Assembly (NCBI GenBank): GCA_017434775.1
Contig: JAFSGG010000109.1
Coordinates: 1-38,114, forward strand
Origin: Clostridia bacterium
GTDB taxonomy: Bacteria; Bacillota; Clostridia; Christensenellales; Aristaeellaceae
Direction: 5' to 3'
Length of the DNA stretch: 38,114 nt
Shown here: piece after piece, positions 9,101 through 15,777 of the stretch
Layout of the letters: each line of letters opens with the position of its first letter
Numbering within the stretch: the stretch's first letter is position 1
The notes under the pieces: generated by a model
Databases searched by the model: none
What the model was told of the DNA's origin: nothing
The model's input: the letters and a program-made list of their open reading frames with translations, nothing else
Position numbers and translations under genes: made by a program

Positions 9101-9329
9101 ACCGGCCATCAATGTGGATTCGCCCACGTCGCCGGAAGGCTATGAACGCTACTGGAAAACCCGTGTGGATCGTCTGCGGAACGTTATTTGCAAACGTCCC
9201 CATTTCCTGTGGAAGTTTGTGAAGCAGCAGTTTGGCCTGAGCGATGCGGAAATGATCCATTACTTCGGTGAACAACCGCCCTATCTTGTATGGGAAGATG
9301 GGCAGAAGAAATTGTATAGTGGAAAATAA
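6171..9329 (+). CDS. Membrane-anchored lamin-tail / CotH kinase protein
   Basis: This 1052-residue protein has a basic N-terminus, one membrane segment near 17-36 and a large exterior part. Three lamin-tail domains begin near residues 46 (ISEVMSDNASAY), 202 (MISEIMPSPRG) and 364 (YVTEVMASS), each with a D-W/Y-I/V-E-L/I-N/Y motif. A chitobiase-like beta domain with RYTLDGSIPT follows near 515-570. The CotH domain covers about 604-1000; its GDSDPGNIMFYK (about 864) and DLDYGL (about 890) match the metal and ATP site of spore-coat CotH, an atypical protein kinase. The GTG start was chosen because AAGGAGG lies at 6159-6165; upstream ATG codons lack a ribosome binding site. It is followed 12 nt later by the DUF4956 gene. 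Targets are unknown. Confidence 0.85.
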   Translation: MAKHKRRRRFGGAMGARLPLILGLIGVLVFLIIIAPKGSRKIPGQGIRISEVMSDNASAYPDERGAFGDWIELENCSNETISLDGVGLSDREDRIYFVFPDGMELPAGGRICVFADDTSKDVPGNTMHAKFRISGKEGETLYLTRGGMIIQKVQLPSMNPDESYALMEETGVFERTYLYSPGYPNSAGGHSAYKENFYVPRGQLMISEIMPSPRGPVSRDGDGDVSDWVELYNASNEDISLGMMALSDDPSKPIKWIFPENAVIKAGGYYLVYCSGKDIIDQKGFPHTNFSINSQEETLVLTTLAGEQIDRVTVRNLDKDTSWGLNPDDLSQWQVYTEPTPGHPNNDLGKAKADEYMRGINYSGVYVTEVMASSALIVPFPGMAACDYVEIYNSSAQPVDLSGWGLSDNIGWPLKWTFPQGTSIFPGEYKVIMLDGSEEPGNNANRLHASFSLARAGGEVITFSDANGYILDKIYLPEIPTDISFGRTLGVNGFFYYDAPTPGAANGHGFSGFSARPTFSQPSGLYHGNITVTIDVPANTTVRYTLDGSIPTIDNGFIYYPGCPDLTDFSDTKVVRARAFQAGMQPSETVTVSYIVNKYHQMDVVSLVCDPFELWDEKTGLLSDAPDLKYYDDPSTAVVNKEKIPFKTPVYRNWGKIDRPGYVELFHYDSGEAYISQGIKMDLMGAYSLDMPQKSFKIRAQAAYGAKYFDYPLFDDREYTFYKSFTLRNSGNDNVWTRLADGFQTRLVDRYLDQDVMMTLAWRPVAVYLNGVYWGHYNLRERKDRFSIAQFEGVDLEDKETLEAITILRANSEVVQGNNTEYLAMRKEIDTLSPNTRPEDLQYLYDHIDIDNYIEWFAVKMFFGDSDPGNIMFYKMPGEGSKWKCLLFDLDYGLYNSEFESPRSYLKPAGMGDQKINNVIFRKMMESDEIRDKFLTRLGQIFQTLTTDTMLAELDICVAMIEPELTMHYGRWAQYKEPAINVDSPTSPEGYERYWKTRVDRLRNVICKRPHFLWKFVKQQFGLSDAEMIHYFGEQPPYLVWEDGQKKLYSGK

Positions 9330-9341
9330 GGAGGAAGAATC

Positions 9342-10043
9342 ATGAATGAAGAACTGAAGACCATAGGCGCTATTTTTAACGGTGAAATTTCCTTTGCGCA
9401 GTGGTTTGAAGGCCAGTTTGAAAAGATTCTGCTGGTGGACGTGCTGGTGGCCCTGCTGGCGGCTTTTGTGGTGGGTTCCGTGATTGCCATGGTGTATAAA
9501 AAAACCTACCGCGGTGTGCTCTACAGCCCCTCCTTCGGCCTGACGCTACTGATGCTCACCATGATCACCACCCCCATTGTTATGGGTATCCGAACTTCCG
9601 TTACGTTGTCCATGGGTATGGTGGGCGCGCTGTCCATCGTGCGTTTCCGTACCGCTGTGAAGGATCCCCTGGATACGGCTTATATGTTCTGGGCGCTGAC
9701 CATGGGCATCCTGCTGGGCGCCAATGTGTATGTGGTGGCGCTGGTGGCCATGGTTATCATTGGCGGCACCATGCTGCTTATTTCCTACAAGCGGCTGCAG
9801 AGCCCCAACGGCTATCTGCTGGTGCTGCATCATGATGAATTTGCCCAGATGGATATCGAAAACGAACTGCGTCGCAGCGTGCGTTACTTCCGTGTACGCT
9901 CCAAGACCGTTACCCGCAACGGCAGCGAAACCACGGTGGAAGTGCGGCTGGATCGCCGGGTGAACATCGTGTCCAATATGCTGGAAATCAATGGCGTGCA
10001 CGAAGCCACGCTGGTGGCCTGCCAGATGGAAGCGGGGGCGTAA
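9342..10043 (+). CDS. DUF4956 integral membrane protein
   Basis: This 233-residue protein fits the DUF4956 family. About four membrane segments occupy roughly residues 28-145, with the conserved short motif GALSIVRFRTAVKDP after the third segment. A soluble C-terminal domain of about 80 residues contains a ferredoxin-like strand pattern. The biochemical function of the family is not established. It is translated from an AAGGAGG-driven ATG 12 nt after the CotH gene and ends 3 nt before the VTC-domain gene, so the three form one transcription unit. The context suggests that it couples a cytoplasmic polyphosphate enzyme to the membrane or to the exterior CotH protein; this is inference. Confidence 0.85.
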   Translation: MNEELKTIGAIFNGEISFAQWFEGQFEKILLVDVLVALLAAFVVGSVIAMVYKKTYRGVLYSPSFGLTLLMLTMITTPIVMGIRTSVTLSMGMVGALSIVRFRTAVKDPLDTAYMFWALTMGILLGANVYVVALVAMVIIGGTMLLISYKRLQSPNGYLLVLHHDEFAQMDIENELRRSVRYFRVRSKTVTRNGSETTVEVRLDRRVNIVSNMLEINGVHEATLVACQMEAGA

Positions 10044-10046
10044 AAG

Positions 10047-10751
10047 ATGGCGCTGCCTCTTCGCCACGAACTGAAATTCCTCATTTCCGATATGCAGTAC
10101 CGGGTGCTCAAAAGTGTGCTGACCCCTGTGCTGCATCTGGATAAGAACGCTGTGAAAAACGGCGGGTCTTATCATATCCGTTCTTTGTATTTTGACACCG
10201 CATTTGATGATGCCTATTATGACAAAATGGACGGTGTGAAAGACCGGAACAAATACCGCATCCGCATCTATAACCTGAAAGATACGGAAGTTTTCATGGA
10301 ATGCAAAACCAAGGTGGGCGCGCTTATTTCCAAGCGTACGGTGGAAATCGGTCGGGAAATGGCGGAGCAGATTATTGCCGGGGATCCCACCGGGCTACAG
10401 AGAACCCGCTATGGACTGCTGGGCGATGTGTACCGGGAAATGCGGACGAATCTTTTGCATCCGGTTGTGATTGTGGACTATGAACGGGAAGCGTATCTGC
10501 ATCCGGCGGAGGAGGTGCGCATTACCTTCGATAAGCATCTGCGCACGGGCCTGAACAGTATCGATCTTTTCAACCCTTATGTGCCCACCATCCCCGTGTT
10601 TGATGATGCACAGAACATGGTGCTGGAAGTGAAGTACAACCGCATTTTGCCCCCCTATCTTGCCGATCTTCTTTCTTTTGCCATTGGCGGTGAAGCTGTC
10701 CAGCAGGCTGTATCCAAATACACGCTTTGCCGGCGGTATGAACAAAAGTGA
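10047..10751 (+). CDS. VTC-domain polyphosphate polymerase-like protein
   Basis: This 234-residue protein is a compact VTC domain, a member of the triphosphate tunnel metalloenzyme superfamily. The tunnel residues are visible: RHELKF near residue 5, YFDTAFDD, KYRIRIYN, ECKTK, ISKRTVE, a Tyr-rich VIVDYEREAY, RITFDKHLR and a closing LEVKYNR. In yeast, Vtc4 uses this domain to make polyphosphate from ATP. Bacterial copies are often encoded next to DUF4956 and CotH genes, as here. The start ATG is only 3 nt after the preceding stop, so translation is probably coupled. Whether it polymerises phosphate or hydrolyses triphosphate cannot be told from sequence alone. Confidence 0.88.
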   Translation: MALPLRHELKFLISDMQYRVLKSVLTPVLHLDKNAVKNGGSYHIRSLYFDTAFDDAYYDKMDGVKDRNKYRIRIYNLKDTEVFMECKTKVGALISKRTVEIGREMAEQIIAGDPTGLQRTRYGLLGDVYREMRTNLLHPVVIVDYEREAYLHPAEEVRITFDKHLRTGLNSIDLFNPYVPTIPVFDDAQNMVLEVKYNRILPPYLADLLSFAIGGEAVQQAVSKYTLCRRYEQK

Positions 10752-10758
10752 ATAAAGA

Positions 10759-10797
10759 AAAACAGCCTTTTGCAAAGGAGCAGAAAGGCTGTTTTTT
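10759..10797. terminator. Bidirectional terminator between convergent genes
   Basis: AACAGCCTTT (10761-10770) pairs perfectly with AAAGGCTGTT (10783-10792). A T-run follows on the plus strand, and an A-run precedes it so that it also works on the minus strand. It ends the CotH-DUF4956-VTC unit and lies 18 nt beyond the stop codon of the AEC transporter gene. Confidence 0.9.
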
Positions 10798-10809
10798 GTT
10801 GTTATGAAG

Positions 10810-11727
10810 TTATTGCACAAACACACACATCACCGCAAAGATCATCAGCGTCACGGCGGTCATGGCGGAAAGAGAAGAGGAAACCTGTTCCCTTTCATCG
10901 GGCTTGTTGGCGAAGATGGGCACCACATAGGGAGCTGGCAGCATGAACGCCAGGATCAGAGCGCCTACATGTACGAAGGGAACAAAGTGGTTCACCAGCA
11001 GAATGATGCCCATCATGCCGCCCATGATGAGAAGGCGCAGGGCTACGGTTTTAAGGGTTTCAGCCTGGGTGAGATCGCTGATGCGCAGATCATACCCTAC
11101 GCTCAGCAATATCAGCATGCTTACAGGGGCGGAAATAAAGGCCGTACAGGCGTCGATGACGGAAGCAATGCCAATTCCTTTCAGCCAGCCATAAAGCCCT
11201 GTGGCGCCCAGCAAAAGCCCGGCAATGACGCCCCATACCACGGGCGTGGAAAAGCATTCCCGGGCCATGGCCTTTGCGCTGCCGCTTTTCCCGGCCAGCA
11301 TGGCTTTGTAGATGGTGAAGCAGAAGAACGCCTGGCCCAGATCAATCAGCGCGAAAGCAGATTGATTGGTATCGGGAAACAGCAGCATGAACAGGGGATA
11401 GCCCAGCATGCCGCCTTCAAAGCCGCACATCAGGAAGGGGGTAAGGGTACCGGGCATCTTTAGCTTTTTGCACAGCACCTTGCCCAGAAACAAGCCCAGA
11501 CACCCGGCTGCAAACACCACCAGCGGCAAGATCAGGCTGTTTACTGTGTATTGCGCCGTGGCAAAGGCACCCACCACCACAAAGGGCAGGCCGATATCCA
11601 CGGCCACTTTTTTCAGCGCATCAATGCCTTCCCGGGAAAGCAGCTGCTTTTTGCGGCAGAGCACCCCCAGCATCAGCGCCAGAAATACCGGCAGCGCCGT
11701 GCGGATAACGCCAAGAACGGTTTCCAT
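10810..11727 (-). CDS. AEC family transporter
   Basis: This 305-residue protein has about ten hydrophobic segments in two halves of five, separated by a hydrophilic loop around GKSGSAKAMAREC. That is the auxin efflux carrier (AEC) layout, shared by bacterial malate, malonate and amino-acid-related exporters. The start was moved to 11727 because GGAGG lies 8 nt upstream and overlaps the two further upstream ATG codons. It is the last gene after pheS-pheT on the minus strand, separated from pheT by a hairpin. Co-transcription by read-through is possible because no promoter was seen in the gap. The substrate is unknown. Confidence 0.85.
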   Translation of the reverse strand: METVLGVIRTALPVFLALMLGVLCRKKQLLSREGIDALKKVAVDIGLPFVVVGAFATAQYTVNSLILPLVVFAAGCLGLFLGKVLCKKLKMPGTLTPFLMCGFEGGMLGYPLFMLLFPDTNQSAFALIDLGQAFFCFTIYKAMLAGKSGSAKAMARECFSTPVVWGVIAGLLLGATGLYGWLKGIGIASVIDACTAFISAPVSMLILLSVGYDLRISDLTQAETLKTVALRLLIMGGMMGIILLVNHFVPFVHVGALILAFMLPAPYVVPIFANKPDEREQVSSSLSAMTAVTLMIFAVMCVFVQ

Positions 11728-11750
11728 GGCATAAACCTCCATCATTCAAA

Positions 11751-11795
11751 CAACAGGGGACAGCGCGTTTGCGGCCATCCCCTGTGATTTTTTTA
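11751..11795. terminator. Hairpin between pheT and the AEC gene
   Basis: ACAGGGGA (11753-11760) pairs with TCCCCTGT (11778-11785) around a 17-nt loop. The better T-run (GATTTTTTT) is on the plus strand, which has no gene here. On the minus strand, the direction of pheT, the run is only TTGTTTG. It would therefore be a weak terminator for pheT and a stronger one for antisense transcripts. Confidence 0.5.
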
Positions 11796-11796
11796 T

Positions 11797-14187
11797 TTAT
11801 GCGCGGATATGGGCGTCGAACTGTTCGGCGGCGATTTTCAGCGCTTTATTGGTGAGGCGGGTGATTTCTTCTTCCGTCAGGGTATGATCGGGAGAGCGGA
11901 AGGTGAAGGAGAAGGCCACGCTCTTGTTGCCTTCGCCGATCTGGGCTCCGCGGAACACGTCAAACATGCGGATGTCTTCCAGCAGGCTGCCGCAGCCGTT
12001 TTTCAGGGCGTCCATCATGGGGCCGACCAGGGTTTCTTCCTTCATCACCAGGGCCAGGTCACGCTGCACGGCGGGGAAGCGGGCAATGGACTTCACCGTT
12101 TCCATAGGCCGGATGGCTTTGAAGAATACGCTCAGGTTCATTTCGGCCACATAGGCACGGCCGGGCAGATCGAACTTTGCGGCGGTATCGGTATGCACTT
12201 CGCCCAGCACCGCCACGGTTTCATCGCCCCAGAGGAGCTTGGCTTGACGGCCGGGATGCAGGTATTTTTCTTCTGCTTTTTCAATGCGGTAAGCAATGCC
12301 GTTGGCATTCAGCAGGGCTTCTGCCACGCCGCGGATGGCGTAGAAATCAGCGTTGCCATACATGCCGATGGCCAGGGAGGGCGTTTCGGTGGGCAGATTT
12401 TCGGACGTGCGGTTGATAGCGTCAAACGTGGCGCCCAGTTCGTAAATCCGGCCGTTGGCATTGCCGTTTTTCATGTTGGTGGACAATGTTTTCAGCAAGC
12501 CGCAGAGCATGGTGGTCCGCATGCAGGCCGTGTCTTCGCCCAGGGGGTTGCGCACCATCAGAGGCTGACTGCGGCGGTCATCCGCCGGCATGCCCAGCAT
12601 ATCAATGGCCTTTTTGGAAATGAAAGAGAAGGTCATGGTTTCGTAGAAGCCCATGCCGGAAAGCAGGGTGCGCAGCATCTTCTGGTTCCGGGTCTTTTCG
12701 TTCAGGCCGCCCATGGGGCTTTCGCCCTTGAGCCGGGTGATGGGAATGCGGTCGTAACCGGCATAGCGCAGCACTTCTTCGCAGATGTCCGCTTCCTGTT
12801 CAATATCCTGGCGGAAAGCGGGGGCGGTGACGGTCATTTCGTCACCCTTCAGTTCCACCTGGAACAGCAGCTTTTCCAGGATCTTTTTCATATCTTCGGG
12901 CGCCACTTCCACGCCGGCGCGGATGCAGATGTTCTTGCAGCTCACCTTCAGCGTTACAGGCTTCTGGGGATTGGGATACACGTCGATCACGCCGGAAACC
13001 ACGTCGCCGGCATCCAGTTCGTTTACCATCTGGCAGGCGCGAAGCAGGGCGTCCATCACGGTCTTTTCGTTCACGCCGCGTTCAAACCGGCCGCTGGATT
13101 CCGTACGGATGCCCAGGGCACGGCTGGTCAGGCGGATGGAGGTGCGGTCAAAAGCCGCACATTCGAACAGGATGGTCTTGGTATTTTCGGTAATTTCGCT
13201 TTCTTCGCCGCCCATGATGCCGGCAAAGCCGGTGGGCTTCACTTCGTCGCAGATCATCAGCGCCGTTTCGGGCAGGGCGTATTCCTTGCCGTCCAGGGTG
13301 GTGAGGGTTTCGCCGGCTTTGGCCTTGCGTACCACGATGTGGCGGCCTTCCACCTTATCCAGGTCAAAGGCGTGCATGGGATGGCCGGTTTCCAGCATGA
13401 CGAAGTTGGTGATATCCACGATGTTATTGATGGAGCGCATACCGCAGGCGTGCAGGTACTGGCGCAGCCAGGCGGGGGAGGGAGCGATGCGCACGTTCTT
13501 GAGCACTTTGGCCGCATAACGGGGGCACAGTTCGTTTTCCAGCACGTCCACCTTGGCATAGTCGGCGATGTCTTCGCCCGCTTCCTGCACCTTGATTTCG
13601 GGCAGCTTCAGTTCCGTGCCCATGGCAGCAGCCGTTTCACGGGCCACGCCCCACACGCACAGGCAGTCCGGCCGGTTGGCCAGAATTTCAAAATCGATCA
13701 CCGTATCGTCCAGGCCGAAAATGGTGCGAACATCCGTACCCAGGGGGTATTCTTCATTGAACACCAGCAATCCGGCGTCGCCCACGGAGGGGTACAGTTC
13801 CATCGGCACACCGATTTCAGGGCCGGAGCACAGCATGCCCTGGCTTTCCACGCCGCGCAGCTTACCTTTTTTGATCACATGGCCGCCGGGCAGCTTGGCG
13901 CCGATCTTGGCTACCGGCACCAGCAGGCCTTCTTTTACATTGGGGGCACCGCAGACAATCTGCAAAGGTTCTCCTTCGCCTACGTCCACCGTGCATACGT
14001 GCAGATGATCGCTGTTTTCATGGTCACGGCAGGTAAGCACCTTGCCTACCACTACATTTTCCAGCTCTTCGCCCAGAAAATCGGTACCTTCCACGCCCGT
14101 GCCGGTCATGATCATCCGGCTTTCATATTCTTCGGCCGTCATGGGAATATCCGCATATTCCTTCAGCCATTTCATCGAAACTTTCAT
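11797..14187 (-). CDS. pheT: Phenylalanine-tRNA ligase beta subunit
   Basis: This 796-residue subunit has the full bacterial domain order. The EMAP-II/OB tRNA-binding domain (about 40-150) carries DHENSDHLHVCTVDVG. The B3/B4 editing domain follows, with NNIVDITNFVMLETGHPMHA split at the conserved TN and HPMHAFD positions. The B5 domain comes next, then a catalytic-like core with inactive motifs. The C-terminal anticodon-binding FDX-ACB domain contains RFPAVQRDLALVM and SFTFRSPDHTLTEEE. It pairs with PheS to charge tRNA-Phe and to edit Tyr-tRNA-Phe. The start was set at 14187 because GGAGG lies upstream at 8-nt spacing. Expression should follow the T-box ahead of pheS; 250 bases of palindromes separate the two genes. 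Confidence 0.97.
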   Translation of the reverse strand: MKVSMKWLKEYADIPMTAEEYESRMIMTGTGVEGTDFLGEELENVVVGKVLTCRDHENSDHLHVCTVDVGEGEPLQIVCGAPNVKEGLLVPVAKIGAKLPGGHVIKKGKLRGVESQGMLCSGPEIGVPMELYPSVGDAGLLVFNEEYPLGTDVRTIFGLDDTVIDFEILANRPDCLCVWGVARETAAAMGTELKLPEIKVQEAGEDIADYAKVDVLENELCPRYAAKVLKNVRIAPSPAWLRQYLHACGMRSINNIVDITNFVMLETGHPMHAFDLDKVEGRHIVVRKAKAGETLTTLDGKEYALPETALMICDEVKPTGFAGIMGGEESEITENTKTILFECAAFDRTSIRLTSRALGIRTESSGRFERGVNEKTVMDALLRACQMVNELDAGDVVSGVIDVYPNPQKPVTLKVSCKNICIRAGVEVAPEDMKKILEKLLFQVELKGDEMTVTAPAFRQDIEQEADICEEVLRYAGYDRIPITRLKGESPMGGLNEKTRNQKMLRTLLSGMGFYETMTFSFISKKAIDMLGMPADDRRSQPLMVRNPLGEDTACMRTTMLCGLLKTLSTNMKNGNANGRIYELGATFDAINRTSENLPTETPSLAIGMYGNADFYAIRGVAEALLNANGIAYRIEKAEEKYLHPGRQAKLLWGDETVAVLGEVHTDTAAKFDLPGRAYVAEMNLSVFFKAIRPMETVKSIARFPAVQRDLALVMKEETLVGPMMDALKNGCGSLLEDIRMFDVFRGAQIGEGNKSVAFSFTFRSPDHTLTEEEITRLTNKALKIAAEQFDAHIRA

Positions 14188-14211
14188 TGGGAGAACCTCC
14201 AATACTATTTA

Positions 14212-14257
14212 GCAGGGGGAAACCCACTTTTGACGCCAAAAGTGGGTTTCCCCCTGC
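14212..14257. repeat. Perfect 21-bp-arm palindrome in the pheS-pheT gap
   Basis: The 46-base element has two perfect 21-base arms around a 4-nt loop (ACGC). The arm begins GCAGGGGGAAACCC and ends ACTTTTG. There is no T-run on either side. It lies in an operon gap 25 nt before the pheT start and looks like a REP- or MITE-type unit. Confidence 0.85.
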
Positions 14258-14262
14258 ACCCC

Positions 14263-14439
14263 CATCCCGAAAACCGATCCGGGATGATGCAGAGATTCAC
14301 TTTTGACGATTGAGTCCCCGTGTAACGAACAAATCAATTCAATACTGTTTCACCGGCACATTGTTGGGAAGAAATCTTTTCAATGTTCCGGAGTGGCTTT
14401 TCGGAAGGGGTCTGGGGAAACTCCCCGTTCCATCCCCTT
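14263..14439. repeat. Further palindromes in the pheS-pheT gap
   Basis: CATCCCG (14263-14269) pairs with CGGGATG (14280-14286). A second structure has an outer stem AAGGGG (14405-14410) with CCCCTT (14434-14439), which overlaps the pheS stop codon, and an inner stem GGGGA with TCCCC (14414-14426). The bases between hold no open frame worth reporting. Together with 14212-14257 this makes a palindrome cluster that fills the gap. Confidence 0.65.
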
Positions 14440-15466
14440 ACCTGAACTGTTTCAGGAAGCGGAGATCGCCTTCAAAGAGGAGGCGCAGGTCTTTGATGCC
14501 ATAGCGCAGCATGGTGATACGCTCCAATCCGATGCCGAAAGCAAAGCCGGAATACACCGTGGAATCAATGCCGCACATTTCCAGCACCTTGGGGTTTACC
14601 ATACCGCAGCCCAGCACTTCGATCCAGCCGGTGCCCTTGCACACCTTGCATCCCTTACCATGGCAGTTAAAGCAGGTCAGGTCCACTTCGGCGGAGGGTT
14701 CGGTGAAGGGGAAGAAGGAGGGGCGGAAGCGCACTTCGATATCATCGCCGTAGAGGCGTTTGGCGAAGGCGTCCAGGGTGCCCTTGAGGTCGCCCATGCT
14801 GATGTTCTTATCGATCACCAGCCCTTCAATCTGGTGGAACACGGGGCTGTGGGTGGCGTCCATTTCGTCGGCACGGAACACGCGGCCGGGGCAGACGATG
14901 CGGATGGGCGGCTTCTGGGTGAGCATGGTGCGGGCCTGCACGGGAGAAGTGTGGGTGCGCAGCACCACGTTATCATCAATATAGAAAGTATCCTGCGCAT
15001 CCCGGGCCGGATGGTTCTTGGGCAGGTTCAGCAGTTCAAAATTGTAGTGGTCCAGTTCCACTTCAGGGCCTTCCACCACTTTATAGCCCAGGCTGGTGAA
15101 GCAATCCAGCACTTCGTTGAGCACCAGCTGCATGGGGTGGATGGTACCCACCTCGGGCAGATCCCGGGGTTCGGTCACGTCGATCGCTTCCTTCTTCAGC
15201 CGCATTTCCTTTTCGGCGGAAGAGAGGGCCTGCTGCTTTTCTTCCAGCAGGGCGGTGAGCTGTTCCCGGGTTTCGTTGATCATCTGGCCGGCTTTGGGCC
15301 TTTCTTCCGGGCTCAACTGGCCCATGCTGCGCAGCAGCGCCGTCAGGCTGCCCTTTTTGCCCAGCACTTTCACTTTCAGGGCTTCCAGTTCCTGCAGGGA
15401 AGATACATTTTGCATTGCTTCCTGCATTTCCCGGCTGATGAGATCCAGGTTTTCACGGATATCCAT
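14438..15466 (-). CDS. pheS: Phenylalanine-tRNA ligase alpha subunit
   Basis: This 342-residue protein has an N-terminal coiled coil (about 1-85, tRNA contact) and a class II synthetase core. Motif 2 is visible around GRVFRADEMDATHSPVFHQ, split at the conserved FR and THSPVFHQ features, followed by FRPSFFPFTEPSAEVD. Motif 3 lies in FAFGIGLERITML. A CNCHGKGCKVCKGTGW-type cysteine cluster near residues 255-275 suggests a metal site, as seen in some Bacillota PheS. The start at 15466 was chosen because GGAGGG lies 8 nt upstream. It is the first gene after a Phe-type T-box leader. Confidence 0.97.
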   Translation of the reverse strand: MDIRENLDLISREMQEAMQNVSSLQELEALKVKVLGKKGSLTALLRSMGQLSPEERPKAGQMINETREQLTALLEEKQQALSSAEKEMRLKKEAIDVTEPRDLPEVGTIHPMQLVLNEVLDCFTSLGYKVVEGPEVELDHYNFELLNLPKNHPARDAQDTFYIDDNVVLRTHTSPVQARTMLTQKPPIRIVCPGRVFRADEMDATHSPVFHQIEGLVIDKNISMGDLKGTLDAFAKRLYGDDIEVRFRPSFFPFTEPSAEVDLTCFNCHGKGCKVCKGTGWIEVLGCGMVNPKVLEMCGIDSTVYSGFAFGIGLERITMLRYGIKDLRLLFEGDLRFLKQFR

Positions 15467-15481
15467 GGTTTTTCCCTCCAA

Positions 15482-15735
15482 ATAAAAACGCCCGAAGGCA
15501 GGATATGCCTTGGGGCGTGATCAATCATGATACGCGGTACCACCCAATTTCCGCCTGCGAAAAGGCAGACGCTCATTGCACTCTGTAACGGGAGCGGGCC
15601 CGGCATCGCTTACTGTTTTCAGCGCTGCAGCTCCGGAGCGAATACCCTCCCTGCGTTCAAACGGCTTCCAGCCCATGGCCGTTTTTCTCTTGCGAATGCA
15701 GGCAATCGGAGGGGTTGTTCTCCATCATCGCCGAT
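15482..15735 (-). promoter_or_regulatory. T-box riboswitch leader for tRNA-Phe
   Basis: On the minus strand the leader of pheS carries the T-box core GGGTGGTACCGCG (15533-15545). Its TGGT can pair with an ACCA acceptor end, which fits tRNA-Phe. Upstream are a stem from GCAATCGG with CCGATTGC, and two TTC triplets (in GCATTCGC and GTATTCGC) that could be the Phe specifier. Downstream is an intrinsic terminator at 15482-15518 (ACGCCC...GGGCGT with a T-run), which competes with the antiterminator that includes the T-box. Uncharged tRNA-Phe should raise pheS-pheT expression. Which TTC is the specifier was not resolved. Confidence 0.93.
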
Positions 15736-15741
15736 TGCAAG

Positions 15742-15771
15742 ATTATAGCATGCAAGGGCAGAGGATGTCAA
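15742..15771 (-). promoter_or_regulatory. Sigma-A promoter of the pheS T-box leader
   Basis: TTGACA (15766-15771) and TATAAT (15742-15747) are both perfect consensus hexamers, with an 18-bp spacer. The promoter lies directly after the rodA stop codon at 15778. Confidence 0.9.
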
Positions 15772-15777
15772 GCAGGG

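Noticed and set aside
11809-14313. Long plus-strand open frame opposite pheT
   Set aside because: It mirrors pheT codons, has a His/Phe/Gly-rich composition typical of antisense frames, and no start signals.
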